Below, piece by piece: positions 20,332 to 30,330 of a stretch of 64,000 bases of DNA. Source of the DNA: Bradyrhizobium sp. CCGB12 (GTDB lineage: Bacteria > Pseudomonadota > Alphaproteobacteria > Rhizobiales > Xanthobacteraceae); assembly GCF_024199845.1 (NCBI RefSeq), contig NZ_JANADO010000001.1:7378001-7442000 (forward strand), in the 5' to 3' direction. A program made the translations under genes and the position numbers. The first letter of the stretch is position 1, and each line of letters begins with the position of its first letter. The notes beneath the pieces are model-generated. The model searched no databases. It was not told the origin of the DNA and was given only the letters and a program-made list of their open reading frames with translations.

Positions 20332-20925
20332 ATGCGCACCGCGACGATCAAGCGCAAGACCAAGGAAACCGACATCGAGGTCACCGTGAACCTCGATGGC
20401 ACCGGCGTGGCCAATATCGCGACCGGCATCGGCTTTTTCGACCATATGCTCGATCTCCTCGCCCGCCATTCCCGCATCGACCTCACGGTCAAGGCGGTGG
20501 GCGACCTGCACATTGATTATCACCATACCACCGAAGACACCGGCATCGCGCTCGGCCAGGCGGTCAAGCAGGCGCTCGGCAACATGGCGGGCATCACCCG
20601 CTATGCCGGCGTGCACATGCCCATGGACGAGACGCTGTCGCGCGTGGTCATCGACATCTCGGGCCGCCCGTTCCTGGTGTTCAAGGCGGATTTTCCCCGC
20701 GACAAGATCGGTGAGTTCGACACCGAGCTGGTGCGCGAGTGGTTCCAGGCCTTCGCCATCAATGCCGGCGTGACTCTCCACGTCGAGACCCTATATGGCG
20801 ATAACAGCCATCATATTGCCGAGTCCTGCTTCAAGGGTCTGGCGCGGGCGCTGCGCACCGCCGTCGCGATCGATCCGAAGGCTGTGGGCGAAATCCCGTC
20901 CACGAAGGGCTCGCTTGGCGGCTGA
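20332..20925 (+). CDS. hisB: Imidazoleglycerol-phosphate dehydratase
   Basis: HisB dehydrates imidazole-glycerol phosphate in histidine synthesis. The 197-aa single-function protein has the manganese-binding motifs [27 protein letters not shown] and the second HH motif region [18 protein letters not shown]. This is the normal monofunctional length, with no phosphatase fusion. It opens a likely operon hisB-DUF2628-hisH-hisA-hisF-hisE. Confidence 0.97.
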   Translation: MRTATIKRKTKETDIEVTVNLDGTGVANIATGIGFFDHMLDLLARHSRIDLTVKAVGDLHIDYHHTTEDTGIALGQAVKQALGNMAGITRYAGVHMPMDETLSRVVIDISGRPFLVFKADFPRDKIGEFDTELVREWFQAFAINAGVTLHVETLYGDNSHHIAESCFKGLARALRTAVAIDPKAVGEIPSTKGSLGG

Positions 20926-20988
20926 CGTCTCTCTCCGGCGGCACACGTCGCTTGCGGTATCACTGAATTCAGAGAACGGGGCATCACC

Positions 20989-21519
20989 ATGCCTGTCTAC
21001 ACAGTTCATGCTCCTTCCCCTGGCGGAGACGATCTGCGCGCGACCGACCAGTTCGTCTTCGTACGCGACGGCTTCCATTTCTGGGCGATGATCTTCGGCC
21101 CGCTCTGGCTGCTGTGGAATCGGCTTTGGCTGGCGCTGATCGGCTGGCTGATCTTCGTTGCTGCGTTCAATGCGGGGCTGTCCAGCCTGGGCGTGGGACG
21201 CAGCTCGCTCTTCCTCGCCAATATCGTCGTCGCGCTCCTGATGGGCCTTGAGGCCTCGAGCCTGCGCCGCTGGACCCTGTCGCGCGGCAAGTGGCGGCAA
21301 CTCGACGTCGTGATTGCCGACAAGGAGGATGCTGCCGAACACCGCTTCTTCGAGCGTTGGAGCCAGAAGCAGAACGGCATCGTCAACGATCAATGGGCCA
21401 TCGATCGCGGCGGCCCGCCGCCGACCCGCAACACGCCGGGGCAGCCGTTCTCGAACCCGCCGCCGCTGCCGGCGGGCGGCATTATCGGATTGTTTCCAGA
21501 ACCGGGAGGGTCAAGATGA
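20989..21519 (+). CDS. DUF2628 membrane protein
   Basis: A 176-aa protein with a short N terminus (YTVHAPSP), then [20 protein letters not shown] and two to three hydrophobic helices (about 35-85), then a soluble Pro-rich C-terminal tail. This pattern is the DUF2628 family, regularly found between hisB and hisH in rhizobia. No biochemical function is known. Its TGA overlaps the hisH ATG, indicating translational coupling. Confidence 0.85.
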   Translation: MPVYTVHAPSPGGDDLRATDQFVFVRDGFHFWAMIFGPLWLLWNRLWLALIGWLIFVAAFNAGLSSLGVGRSSLFLANIVVALLMGLEASSLRRWTLSRGKWRQLDVVIADKEDAAEHRFFERWSQKQNGIVNDQWAIDRGGPPPTRNTPGQPFSNPPPLPAGGIIGLFPEPGGSR

Positions 21520-22166
21520 GCGTCGCCATCATCGATTACGGTTCCGGCAATCTGCATTCCGCCGCCAAGGCGTTTGAGCGCGCCGCGCGCAGCCTGGAAA
21601 ATCCGCAAAAGATTTTTGTCACTAGCGATCCGGATCAGGCCTATAGCGCCGACCGTCTGGTGCTGCCGGGCGTCGGCGCCTTCGCCGATTGCCGGCGCGG
21701 ACTTGACGCCGTCAACGGCATGGTGGAAGCGATCACCGAAGCTGTGCGCGTCAAGGCGCGGCCCTTCTTTGGCATCTGCGTCGGCATGCAGTTGATGGCG
21801 AGCCGCGGCAAGGAGCATGTCACGACTGATGGCCTGAACTGGATCGGCGGCGACGTCGAGAAGATCACGCCGCGCGACGAGAGCCTGAAGATCCCGCATA
21901 TGGGCTGGAATACGCTCGAGGTGCTGCGCGAGCATCCGGTGCTGAACAAGCTGCCGCTCGGCCCTAGAGGTCAGCACGCCTATTTCGTGCACTCCTATCA
22001 CCTCAACCCCGCCAACGAGGCGGACGTGCTGGCGCGCGCCGATTACGGCGGGCCTGTTACCGCGATTGTCGCGAAGGACACTGCGATCGGCACCCAATTT
22101 CACCCCGAGAAGAGCCAGCGCTTTGGCTTGGCCCTGATCTCGAACTTCTTGCGATGGAAACCGTGA
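21516..22166 (+). CDS. hisH: Imidazole glycerol phosphate synthase, glutaminase subunit HisH
   Basis: HisH releases ammonia from glutamine for HisF. The 216-aa class-I amidotransferase has IDYGSGNL at the N terminus, the oxyanion-hole PGVGAF, the nucleophile [11 protein letters not shown] and the His-Glu pair TQFHPEKSQ. The ATG at 21516 overlaps the preceding stop (ATGA). Its end overlaps the hisA start by 13 bp. Confidence 0.97.
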   Translation: MSVAIIDYGSGNLHSAAKAFERAARSLENPQKIFVTSDPDQAYSADRLVLPGVGAFADCRRGLDAVNGMVEAITEAVRVKARPFFGICVGMQLMASRGKEHVTTDGLNWIGGDVEKITPRDESLKIPHMGWNTLEVLREHPVLNKLPLGPRGQHAYFVHSYHLNPANEADVLARADYGGPVTAIVAKDTAIGTQFHPEKSQRFGLALISNFLRWKP

Positions 22167-22900
22167 TCCTCTTTCCCGCCATCGACCTCAAGAACGGCCA
22201 GTGCGTACGCCTTGAGCAAGGCGACATGGCGCGCGCGACGGTGTTCAATCTCGATCCCGCCGCGCAGGCGCAGAGCTTTGCCGAGCAGGGCTTTGAATAT
22301 CTCCACGTCGTCGACCTCGACGGTGCCTTTGCCGGCAAGCCGGTGAATGCGCAGGCCGTCGAGGCGATGCTGAAGACGATCAAGCTTCCGGTGCAGCTCG
22401 GCGGCGGCATTCGCGATCTCAAGACCGTGGAGGCCTGGCTCGACAAGGGCATCACCCGCGTCATCATCGGTACCGCCGCGGTGCGCCATCCCGAATTGGT
22501 GAAGGCGGCGGCGAAGAAATTCCCCGGCCGCGTCGCGGTCGGGCTCGATGCGCGCGATGGCAAGGTCGCCGTCGAAGGCTGGGCGGAGACTTCGCAGGTA
22601 ACCGTGCTGGAGATCGCGCAGCGGTTCGAAGATGCCGGCGTTGCCGCCATCATCTTCACCGACATCGCGCGCGACGGTCTACTCAAGGGCCTGAACCTGG
22701 ACGCGACCATTGCGCTCGCCGACGCCATCTCGATCCCCGTGATCGCCTCCGGCGGCCTCGCCTCGATCGAGGACGTCAAGGCGATGCTGACGCCGCGCGC
22801 CAACAAGCTCGCCGGCGCCATCGCCGGCCGCGCGCTTTACGACGGCCGGCTTGATCCCGCTGCCGCCCTCACCCTGATCCGCAACGCGCGCGCCGCCTAG
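22154..22900 (+). CDS. hisA: ProFAR isomerase HisA
   Basis: HisA performs the Amadori rearrangement of ProFAR in histidine synthesis. The 248-aa (beta-alpha)8-barrel has [14 protein letters not shown] with the catalytic aspartate near the N terminus, a LGGGIRD phosphate-binding loop, and the second half FTDIARDG with the second catalytic aspartate. It is overlapped by hisH and followed by hisF 12 bp later. Confidence 0.97.
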   Translation: METVILFPAIDLKNGQCVRLEQGDMARATVFNLDPAAQAQSFAEQGFEYLHVVDLDGAFAGKPVNAQAVEAMLKTIKLPVQLGGGIRDLKTVEAWLDKGITRVIIGTAAVRHPELVKAAAKKFPGRVAVGLDARDGKVAVEGWAETSQVTVLEIAQRFEDAGVAAIIFTDIARDGLLKGLNLDATIALADAISIPVIASGGLASIEDVKAMLTPRANKLAGAIAGRALYDGRLDPAAALTLIRNARAA

Positions 22901-22912
22901 GAGACACACAGG

Positions 22913-23686
22913 ATGTTCAAGGTGCGCGTGATCCCCTGCCTCGACGTCAAGGACGGAAGGGTCGTCAAGGGCGTCAACTTCGTCGATCTGCGCGATGCCG
23001 GCGATCCCGTCGAAGCCGCGATCGCCTATGATGCCGCCGGGGCCGACGAGCTCACCTTCCTCGACATCACCGCGACCCATGAGAACCGCGGTATCATGCT
23101 GGACGTGGTCCGGCGCACCGCGGAAGCCTGCTTCATGCCTGTGACCGTCGGTGGCGGCGTGCGTGAGGTCAACGACATCAAGACGCTGCTGCGCGCCGGC
23201 GCCGACAAGGTCTCGATCAACAGCGCCGCGGTGTCACGGCGCGAGTTCGTCAAGGAAGCCGCCGAAAAGTTCGGCGGGCAGTGCGTGGTGGTCGCGATCG
23301 ATGCCAAGCGCGTCAAGCGTCCGGGCGGCGACCGCTGGGAGATCTTTACCCATGGCGGCCGCAACTCGACGGGCATCGATGCCATCGAATACGCCCAGGA
23401 AGTGGTCTCGCTCGGCGCCGGTGAAATCCTGCTCACCTCGATGGACCGTGACGGGACTAGGCAGGGCTTTGACATCCCGCTGACCCGGGCGATCGCCGAC
23501 AGCGTTCCCGTCCCCGTGATCGCCTCGGGCGGTGTCGGCAATCTCGACCACCTCGTCGACGGTATCCGCGACGGGCACGCCACTGCCGTGCTGGCCGCCT
23601 CGATCTTCCACTTCGGGGAATTCACCATCCGCGAAGCCAAGGAGCACATGGCCCGGCGCGGGCTGCCGATGCGCCTCGATGCCTGA
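22913..23686 (+). CDS. hisF: Imidazole glycerol phosphate synthase, cyclase subunit HisF
   Basis: HisF receives ammonia from HisH through its barrel and forms IGP and AICAR. The 257-aa protein shows [17 protein letters not shown] with the catalytic aspartate (about 11), [10 protein letters not shown], and the LTSMDRDGT loop with the second catalytic aspartate. GSVG-like [11 protein letters not shown] is near the C terminus. Spacing in the his operon is tight on the hisA side. Confidence 0.97.
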   Translation: MFKVRVIPCLDVKDGRVVKGVNFVDLRDAGDPVEAAIAYDAAGADELTFLDITATHENRGIMLDVVRRTAEACFMPVTVGGGVREVNDIKTLLRAGADKVSINSAAVSRREFVKEAAEKFGGQCVVVAIDAKRVKRPGGDRWEIFTHGGRNSTGIDAIEYAQEVVSLGAGEILLTSMDRDGTRQGFDIPLTRAIADSVPVPVIASGGVGNLDHLVDGIRDGHATAVLAASIFHFGEFTIREAKEHMARRGLPMRLDA

Positions 23687-23764
23687 CGACTCCCCTCCCT
23701 AAAAATGCTACACAGGCCGAGGAGAAATGGCCTCCTGTGCCGGGTGTGTTTCTGAGTAATTCCG

Positions 23765-24091
23765 ATGCCGCGTTTCACGATCCATGATCTGGTCGAAACC
23801 ATCGATGCCCGCGCGGCCTCCGGTGGCGAGGCCTCCTATACCCGCAAGCTCCTGGACAAGGGCGCCGAACATTGCGCCAAGAAGTTCGGCGAGGAAGCAG
23901 TCGAAACCGTAATCGCAGCAGTCGAAAACGATCGCGCGCATCTGATCGCCGAGAGTGCCGACCTGCTCTACCATTTCCTTGTGCTGCTCAAGGCCCGCGG
24001 CGTAAAGCTGGAGGAGGTCGAGGCCGCGCTGGACAAGCGGACGTCGATGTCAGGGTTGGAAGAAAAGGCGTCGCGCAAGAGCGGCAGCTAG
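23765..24091 (+). CDS. hisE: Phosphoribosyl-ATP diphosphatase
   Basis: HisE removes pyrophosphate from PR-ATP, the second step of histidine synthesis. The 108-aa all-alpha MazG-like protein has [28 protein letters not shown] (about 24-51), with the metal-binding EExxE-type cluster, and [13 protein letters not shown]. No hisI fusion is present; hisI must lie elsewhere. coaA follows 21 bp later. Confidence 0.95.
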   Translation: MPRFTIHDLVETIDARAASGGEASYTRKLLDKGAEHCAKKFGEEAVETVIAAVENDRAHLIAESADLLYHFLVLLKARGVKLEEVEAALDKRTSMSGLEEKASRKSGS

Positions 24092-24112
24092 CCGAGGTGG
24101 AGAGGTCGCGTC

Positions 24113-25069
24113 ATGGATATCCGCGCACCCGAGCAGCAGTATAATCCGTATCGCGTCTATACGCGCGAGCAATGGTCGCGGCTGCGCGACGACACGCCGA
24201 TGACGCTGGAGCCGGGCGAGTTCGACCGGCTGCGCTCGCTGCATGATCGCCTGGACTTTCAGGAGGTCGAGGACATCTACCTGCCGCTGTCGCGTCTGTT
24301 GTCGATCTATGTCGACGCCATGCAGCGCCTGTATTACGCCGAGCGCCAGTTCCTCAACATCCGCGACCGCAAGGTGCCCTACATCATCGGGGTCGCCGGT
24401 TCGGTCGCCGTCGGGAAATCCACCACGGCCCGCGTGCTGCAGGCGCTGCTCGCGCGCTGGTCGCCGCGGCCGAAGGTCGAACTGATCACGACCGACGGAT
24501 TTCTCTACCCCAATGCGGTGCTCGAGCGGCAGGGCATCATGCAGAAGAAGGGTTTCCCGGAGAGCTACGACCTGCCGCTGCTGCTCAGCTTCCTCTCCGA
24601 CATCAAGTCCGGCCGCCGCCACGTGCGTGCGCCGGTCTATTCGCATCTGACCTACGACATCGTGCCGAACCAGTGGGCCGAGGTCGATCAGCCGGACATC
24701 CTAATCGTCGAAGGCGTCAACGTGCTGCAAACCGGCAAGCTGCCGCGTGACGGCAAGGCGGTGCCCGTGGTCTCCGACTTCTTCGACTTCTCGGTCTATA
24801 TCGACGCTGACGAAGCGGCGCTGCGGCAATGGTACATCAAGCGCTTCCTGGCGCTGCGCGACACCGCGTTCACCAATCCAAAATCCTATTTCAACCGCTA
24901 CGCGCTCTTGTCCGACGAGGAAGCCACCGCCACCGCCACCGCGATCTGGGAACGCACCAACCTCGCCAATCTCGAGGACAACATTTTACCCACCCGCCCC
25001 CGCGCGACGCTGATCCTGAAGAAGGGCGCCGACCACACGGTGGAGAGCGTGGCGCTCAGGCGGCTATGA
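24113..25069 (+). CDS. coaA: Pantothenate kinase, type I
   Basis: CoaA phosphorylates pantothenate, the committed step to CoA. The 318-aa protein matches bacterial type I enzymes: N-terminal [13 protein letters not shown]-loop [17 protein letters not shown] (about 92-108), [28 protein letters not shown] and the C-terminal [15 protein letters not shown]. It is probably expressed with the his genes, and coaE lies 14 kb upstream. Confidence 0.96.
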   Translation: MDIRAPEQQYNPYRVYTREQWSRLRDDTPMTLEPGEFDRLRSLHDRLDFQEVEDIYLPLSRLLSIYVDAMQRLYYAERQFLNIRDRKVPYIIGVAGSVAVGKSTTARVLQALLARWSPRPKVELITTDGFLYPNAVLERQGIMQKKGFPESYDLPLLLSFLSDIKSGRRHVRAPVYSHLTYDIVPNQWAEVDQPDILIVEGVNVLQTGKLPRDGKAVPVVSDFFDFSVYIDADEAALRQWYIKRFLALRDTAFTNPKSYFNRYALLSDEEATATATAIWERTNLANLEDNILPTRPRATLILKKGADHTVESVALRRL

Positions 25070-25149
25070 TCGCCATGGTTGATCGTCTCAGTCGGGATGA
25101 AGTGATGCCGCTCTGAACTGCTTGCGGACGAACCGACCCCGATCATTGG

Positions 25150-26214
25150 TCATTCCGGCTCGGCCAGATCCGATCGCGCTTTCGAGCCGACGAAAATGTG
25201 CCACGCCGCCAGAAACATTGCGGCGACGAGTGGGCCGATGACGAAACCGTTCGCCCCGAAAGTCGCAAGGCCCCCCAAGGTGGCAAGCAGCACGACATAG
25301 CTCGGCATGCGGATCGACTGGCCAACCAGGACGGGGCGGAGAAAATTGTCGGCAAGACCGATCACGAAGATACCGAAAGCGAGCAGGATTATTCCCTTCG
25401 TGACTGCGCCTGCCACAAGCAGGTAGACCCCGACCGGCGCCCAAACCAAGGCCGAGCCGAGCACGGGCAGAAGCGAGAGCAGCGCCATGACGGCGCCCGC
25501 CAGCAGCGGCGCAGTCAGCCCGAGCAGCCAGAAGATCAGCCCGCCAAGCGCCCCCTGAATCAGGGCAACGAGAACGATCCCCTTGATCGTTCCGCGAACC
25601 GTGAGGGTGAACGCATCCAGTATCGCGGTGGTGTGGCTCGCACGCAGCGGGAGCGCATCGCGAATGCGCGCGTTGAGCTCGTCACCGTCGCGCAGCAGGA
25701 AAAACAACAGGTACAACATCACGAGCAAGCTTGCGACGAACTCCACCGTCAACTGACCGATGTTGATCGCATGCCCGGCCAGCTGTTGGCCGGCCGGGAC
25801 GACCAGACTCGACAGGCGTTCTTTCAGGGCCGAAAGATCGATGCCGGCCAGGCGATCCGACATGGACGCGGCCCAGTCAGGCAGCGCGGATTTCAGCTGC
25901 TGCAGGGGATGAGCGAAGCTGAATTCCCCGGTCTGAACGCGCCGATACAGCTCCCCGCCCTGGTCGACCAGCGAAGCGATGATGATCGCCACTGGGATCA
26001 GGACCATGACGACCACGACAACCACCGTGAGAAATGCGACAAGGTTGTGCTTTCCCGGGAGGGTCTCCAGTACGCGTCGATAGAGGGGTGCGAAGATGAT
26101 CGCCAGCAGCGTGGCCCACAACAATGCGCCAGAGAACGGCCAAAGCACCCAACCGAATGCAATGGAGATCGCGGCGAGCAAGATGAGGAATGAGCGGTCT
26201 TCCGGTGGTCTCAC
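25150..26214 (-). CDS. AI-2E family transporter (PerM-like)
   Basis: A 354-aa membrane protein of the AI-2E transporter family, with about seven to eight hydrophobic helices. N-terminal helices span about 8-60, a soluble region covers 85-150, and LLVMLYLLFFLLRDGDEL and the GLIFWLLGLTAPLLAGAVMALLSLLPVLG block follow. Family members export signals or act in Na+(Li+)/H+ exchange; the substrate here is unknown. The GTG start overlaps the stop of the truncated upstream gene (GTGA), so it was probably once the second gene of an operon. Confidence 0.88.
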   Translation of the reverse strand: MRPPEDRSFLILLAAISIAFGWVLWPFSGALLWATLLAIIFAPLYRRVLETLPGKHNLVAFLTVVVVVVMVLIPVAIIIASLVDQGGELYRRVQTGEFSFAHPLQQLKSALPDWAASMSDRLAGIDLSALKERLSSLVVPAGQQLAGHAINIGQLTVEFVASLLVMLYLLFFLLRDGDELNARIRDALPLRASHTTAILDAFTLTVRGTIKGIVLVALIQGALGGLIFWLLGLTAPLLAGAVMALLSLLPVLGSALVWAPVGVYLLVAGAVTKGIILLAFGIFVIGLADNFLRPVLVGQSIRMPSYVVLLATLGGLATFGANGFVIGPLVAAMFLAAWHIFVGSKARSDLAEPE

Positions 26215-26492
26215 GTGTTCGCCAGCCTTTCAGTCGTGCCCGGCCAATGATCATTTGACGCTTTCGCGTTCCAGTCGGCCAGCTTTATGGGCCCCCCAAA
26301 GGGGGCGCGGAGCCGCTGGCCCTTGTAGACGAAAGCTTCGCCCTCCTGCACGTCGCCGGCGTCCTTGCCGAAGGCATAGGCGATATTCGTCTTGTGGGTG
26401 ACCATGAAGGCATTGTGCCGGGCTTTCGGGAGCGCGTCGACGAACTGACGCTCCGGCCGAGCCGAGGTTCCTGCGAAATCCGGATCAGACGG
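26211..26492 (-). pseudogene. C-terminal remnant of a probable histidine-phosphatase-family gene
   Basis: An open frame of about 93 codons with no start until an internal ATG at 26405. The translated product RPERQFVDALPKARHNAF then MVTHKTNIAYAFG and EGEAFVYKG resembles the C-terminal third of histidine-phosphatase proteins, where VTHxTNI contains the second catalytic histidine. The N-terminal RHG part is absent. The frame hits a stop inside the 3' end of the hybrid kinase gene, so the 5' part has been deleted or replaced. A 64-aa product from ATG 26405 is possible but unlikely to be active. Confidence 0.5.
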
Positions 26493-28710
26493 TCAGGTGC
26501 CGGGACGCGGCCAGCCCCGCCAGCGCCTCGCCCAGCTTATCGCGGTCCAGCGGCTTGATCAGGAATCCGTTCATGCCTGCCTCGAAGCAGGCGTAGCGAT
26601 CCTCGACCAGCGTATTGGCGGTAAGCGCCAGGATCGGCGTGCGCTGGCGACCCGTGGCTGCCTCATATGCGCGGATGCGTTTTGTCGTCTCGATGCCGTC
26701 GAGCTGCGGCATCTGGATGTCCATCAGCACGAGGTCATAGGGCGTGCCGGCCGACGATGCGGCGAGCCAGGATTCCAGCGCCGCCTCGCCATGGACGGCG
26801 ATAACCACGCGATGGCCGAGTTTTGTGAGGAGCGATCGCATCAGCAGTGCGTTGATCTCGTTGTCCTCGGCGACGAGAATCGAGAAGCCCTTCGCGGGCG
26901 TTGCGCTGGTGGATTCCGCCAGTGGCTCCGGCGCGAGGTCGGGCGAGGCGACCTCGGGCGTCAGTGCGAGGCGTGCGGCGAGTGAGGCTGCGCGCAGCGG
27001 CTTCACCAGGAAGCCGGTGAAGGCCGCCGACACTTTCTCGTGGCGCGAGCTCGATGTCAGCAGCACCAGACGCTGCATCGCATGCGTTCGCGCCGCTTCG
27101 CCGAGACGGTCGGCAGTTGCGGGACCGATCGCACGATCGACCAGCATGGCGTGCCACGAGCGTTCCGGCAGCAGTGCTTCGGCGACGGCCGCATCCGCAA
27201 CCATGCAGGTCTGCCCGCCCCAGCGTTCCAGGCGCCGCGCGATCAGCGAAGCCTCGATGCCGTCGGCAACGAGGAGGATCGACTTGCCGGCGAGATCGGG
27301 GCTGGGGAATGCGGTCTGTCCGCTGCCTGCTTGCGACAGGGCGAGCGACACCGCAACCTCGAAAGTCGAGCCCCTGCCCGGCTCGCTCTCGAGCGTGATC
27401 CGGCCGCCCATGCGCTTGACGATGCGCTCGCTGATGGCGAGGCCGAGTCCGGTGCCGCCATAGGTGCGCGCGATGCGCGCGTCCGCCTGCTCGAATTCGC
27501 GGAAGATGCGCGACTGCGCTTCCGGCGCGATGCCGATGCCGGTGTCGCGGACCAGGAAACTGATCTCGTTCGGCCAGATACCGGGCTCGACAATCAGCGC
27601 GACGCCGCCGTTCGCGGTGAACTTGATGGCGTTGCCGGCGAGATTGAGCAACACCTGGCGCAGCCGCGCGGCGTCACCCACGACCTCGAGCGGCAGGCGC
27701 TCGTCGATATAGGATGCGATCTCGAGATTCTTGGCCTGCGCGCGCGGGGCCAGAAGCTCGGTGATTTCCTCGATCAGCGTGGACAAGGCGAAGGGGCGTT
27801 GATCGAGATCGAGCTTGCCGGCTTCGATCTTGGAATAATCGAGGAGCTCCTCGATCAGTGCCATCAGTGCCTCGCCCGAGGTTTTCACCGCCTTGGCATA
27901 GGTCGCCTGTTCCGGCGTCAACGTGGTGTCCAGCAAGAGGCCGCCCATTCCGATGATGCCGTTGAGGGGCGTGCGGATTTCGTGGGAAGCCATCGCGAGG
28001 AAGCGCGATTTCGCCCGGTTGGCGGCGTCAGCCTGGTCGCGCGCGTCGGACAAGGCGCGCTCGGTCTCGGTGCGGTCGGTGACATCGCGTCCCACGCTCT
28101 GCAATTCGGCGGGCTGTCCGGCATCGAGGCGGACATAGCCCTCGCGCCAGGCGACCCAGCGCGCGCCGAGCGGCGTTGCGATCTTCTGGTCGTGAATGCG
28201 TGTGCCGTTGCTCTCGCGCGCGCTGTCGCCCTGTTCCAGCACGTCGAAATCGAAGCGCGTGCCGACCAGCGCGCTCCGCGCCTGTCCGGCCAGCGCGCAA
28301 TAGGCGTCATTGGCAAAGGTGATGCGCCCGTTTGTGTCGCGCAGCACGATCAGGTCGCCCTGCTGTTCGAACAGGCTGCGGGCGCGCTCCTCGGCTTCCT
28401 TCAGCTCCCAATTGCGGTCGATCAGCGCCTCGTTGTGGGCGGCGAGCGTCCGCAGCCGCTTGTTGACGAAGCGCAGCCGCATGCTCAACGTCGCAAGGCC
28501 GAGGCAGGCGAGCGCAAACAGGAAGCTGGCGCCGATCGCAAATGCATTCGGATCGTAGCCGGAATTCTCGGACCGACTGCCGGAGACGAACCCATAGGCG
28601 GCGCCGAAGGTCGCCGAGAAGATCATGAAGGAACGGATCGCGAAGGCGATCCGCGGATGCTGTCGCCTGAAGCGGCGCATGCGTACCTTGATCCGGAACG
28701 TCCGACCCAT
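26485..28710 (-). CDS. Hybrid sensor histidine kinase/response regulator
   Basis: A 741-aa membrane-anchored hybrid kinase. In order: two N-terminal membrane helices (about 20-80), a short coiled coil, and a PAS domain (about 110-215). A HisKA domain follows with SHEIRTPLNGIIGMGG (phospho-acceptor His about 243), then HATPase_c with NLAGNAIKFT, DTGIGI and GTGLGLAIS. After that come a weakly conserved receiver-like domain (about 480-585; LVADG where a double acidic pair is usual, LVDRAI and KPL kept) and a canonical receiver (VAEDNEIN, DLVLMDIQMPQLDG, KPL). The signal is unknown. The ATG at 28710 is chosen; 23 upstream in-frame residues look non-conserved. Confidence 0.93.
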   Translation of the reverse strand: MGRTFRIKVRMRRFRRQHPRIAFAIRSFMIFSATFGAAYGFVSGSRSENSGYDPNAFAIGASFLFALACLGLATLSMRLRFVNKRLRTLAAHNEALIDRNWELKEAEERARSLFEQQGDLIVLRDTNGRITFANDAYCALAGQARSALVGTRFDFDVLEQGDSARESNGTRIHDQKIATPLGARWVAWREGYVRLDAGQPAELQSVGRDVTDRTETERALSDARDQADAANRAKSRFLAMASHEIRTPLNGIIGMGGLLLDTTLTPEQATYAKAVKTSGEALMALIEELLDYSKIEAGKLDLDQRPFALSTLIEEITELLAPRAQAKNLEIASYIDERLPLEVVGDAARLRQVLLNLAGNAIKFTANGGVALIVEPGIWPNEISFLVRDTGIGIAPEAQSRIFREFEQADARIARTYGGTGLGLAISERIVKRMGGRITLESEPGRGSTFEVAVSLALSQAGSGQTAFPSPDLAGKSILLVADGIEASLIARRLERWGGQTCMVADAAVAEALLPERSWHAMLVDRAIGPATADRLGEAARTHAMQRLVLLTSSSRHEKVSAAFTGFLVKPLRAASLAARLALTPEVASPDLAPEPLAESTSATPAKGFSILVAEDNEINALLMRSLLTKLGHRVVIAVHGEAALESWLAASSAGTPYDLVLMDIQMPQLDGIETTKRIRAYEAATGRQRTPILALTANTLVEDRYACFEAGMNGFLIKPLDRDKLGEALAGLAASRHLTV

Positions 28711-28833
28711 CGCCACCGACCCCGACTCTTGTCCGAAACCCCGCTCGCCGTGTGCGACGATGTCGCGTCGACCTTGCAAACAGTTTGAGGCTTTGGCGCC
28801 GCCTCCAAACAGGGTTGACGAGGTGCTAACGGC

Positions 28834-29301
28834 TCAGAGCGAGGCGGCCTGGAGCTGGCGGTGGCCGCCGCGGGCGCCGACGATCAGCGCCGCAGCCTCG
28901 CGCTGCGAGAACGTCTTCGAGCGCACATAGATGCGGTAATCGGCCGGCCCTTCGGTGGAGAGATAGATCACCTGACCGCCATCGACGGGCTGCGAGGCGA
29001 TCGAGACCAGGCGCGTCGACGGATTGGCCTGGCAGGACTCCGATTCCGAACCGAGGCCGTCGTCCACCACGGCGAAGTCCGCAGCGTCCGCATCGTCGGT
29101 GACCTGAACCCGCACCGTGGCCTTCGCGGGATCTTCGGTGAAGGTGACATGCACGCCGGCGGTCCAGAACAGGGAGGTGAGCTCGACCGAGGTTTCGCCG
29201 AGGGCGATGCAGGGATGCGAGACCGATCCGATCTCGGCGCGGGCGAACACCGCCGCTGCCAACAGGGGAACGACCGAGGCCAGGATCTTGAAACGCAACA
29301 T
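28834..29301 (-). CDS. Small secreted protein of unknown function
   Basis: A 155-aa protein with a clear signal peptide (LRFKILASVVPLLAAAVFARA, cleavage after about 22). Two cysteines in the mature part could form a disulfide. The body looks like a small beta-rich periplasmic domain, with no recognisable catalytic motif. It follows comM on the same strand and may share its transcript. I do not recognise the family. Confidence 0.7.
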   Translation of the reverse strand: MLRFKILASVVPLLAAAVFARAEIGSVSHPCIALGETSVELTSLFWTAGVHVTFTEDPAKATVRVQVTDDADAADFAVVDDGLGSESESCQANPSTRLVSIASQPVDGGQVIYLSTEGPADYRIYVRSKTFSQREAAALIVGARGGHRQLQAASL

Positions 29302-29400
29302 GACACTCTACTCGCCGGGCCCTGTACGGGAACTGATGGGCCTTATGGTTTGCAGAGCGTAAAGGAAACTCGTTACCGCCGAGTTGACGCGCTGTCCGTG

Positions 29401-30219
29401 TTACGCCAACTGCCGCACATCCTCCGCGAGTGCGCGGTAGGACAGCGCTTCGGCGAGGTGCAGCCGGCCGATCCTGTCGGCATTGTCGAGATCGGCGAGG
29501 GTGCGCGCCACGCGCAGCACGCGGTGATAGCCGCGCGCCGACAGCCGCATGGTCTCGGCGGCGTCGCGCAGCAGTTTTTGACCCTGCGCATCGGGCTTGG
29601 CGATCTCTTCCAGCACGGAAGCCGGCGCCTCGGCATTGGTGCGAACATTGGGCAGCCCCGCATTCGCGTAGCGCGCAAGCTGGATGTCGCGCGCGGCCGC
29701 CACGCGCGCGGCGACCTCGGCCGAGCCCTCCGTCGGCGGCGGCAGGATCAGGTCGGCCGCGGTCACCGCCGGCACCTCGATGCGCAGATCGATGCGATCC
29801 ATCAGGGGACCGGAGATGCGCGCCTGATAGTCGCCGGTGCAGCGGTCGATACGGCCGCGCTTGCAGGCATAGCCGGGCTCGAACGCGTTGCCGCAGCGGC
29901 AGGGATTCATCGCCGCGACCAGCATGAAGCGGGCAGGGTAGGTGACGCGGTGATTGGCGCGCGACACCGCGACCTCGCCGTTTTCCAGGGGCTGGCGCAG
30001 CGAATCCAGCACGCGGGGATCGAACTCCGGTAGCTCGTCGAGGAACAGCACGCCCTGATGCGCAAGCGAGATCTCGCCGGGCTTGGCGCGCATGCCGCCG
30101 CCGGTGAGCGCGGCCATGCTGGCGGAATGATGCGGCGAGCGGAACGGCCGCCGCGCGGTCAGCGCGCCACCCTCGATCTCGCCGGCGACGGACGCGATCA
30201 TCGAGACCTCGAGCAGCTC
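29401..30219 (-). pseudogene. comM: comM (Mg-chelatase-like AAA+ ATPase), 3' fragment
   Basis: The C-terminal half of ComM/YifB, separated from its 5' half by the 4.36-kb transposon. It contains EVSMIASVAGEI, FRSPHHSASMAALTGGG, Walker B VLFLDELPEF and the cysteine-rich insertion (NPCRCGNAFEPGYACKRG) of the Mg-chelatase C-terminal domain. If the transposon and one 8-bp duplication are removed, the two parts join in frame as GELLEVSM into a 512-aa protein, normal ComM length. The transposon end supplies an ATG (30225) in frame with this fragment, so a 274-aa piece could still be made. Confidence 0.95.
30212..30219. repeat. Target-site duplication, left copy
   Basis: AGCAGCTC directly abuts the left inverted repeat and recurs after the right inverted repeat at 34582-34589. 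An 8-bp duplication is the size expected for IS1595-family transposition. Confidence 0.95.
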
Positions 30220-30243
30220 CGGCATTAGGTAGCAAACTCACCT
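30220..30243. repeat. Transposon terminal inverted repeat, left
   Basis: A 24-bp repeat starting CGGCATTAGGTAGC and ending ACTCACCT. It is the exact reverse complement of 34558-34581. The match ends at 30243/34558. Confidence 0.97.
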
Positions 30244-30330
30244 CCCAATAAATTCAAAGACTTACGAGGCGTGAGCGCGGATGCGTGCCCACACGCCCTC
30301 GCGATATCGTTTCAATAAGGATTGACCCCT

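Noticed and set aside
27040..28788. A 582-aa open frame opposite the hybrid histidine kinase
   Set aside because: Antisense to a gene with unmistakable HisKA, HATPase and receiver motifs. The composition is Arg/Asp/Gln-rich, as expected for a shadow frame.
28826..30241. A long Arg-rich frame across the secreted protein and the comM fragment
   Set aside because: It runs through two genes and the transposon end without any domain. It is an out-of-frame reading of comM.
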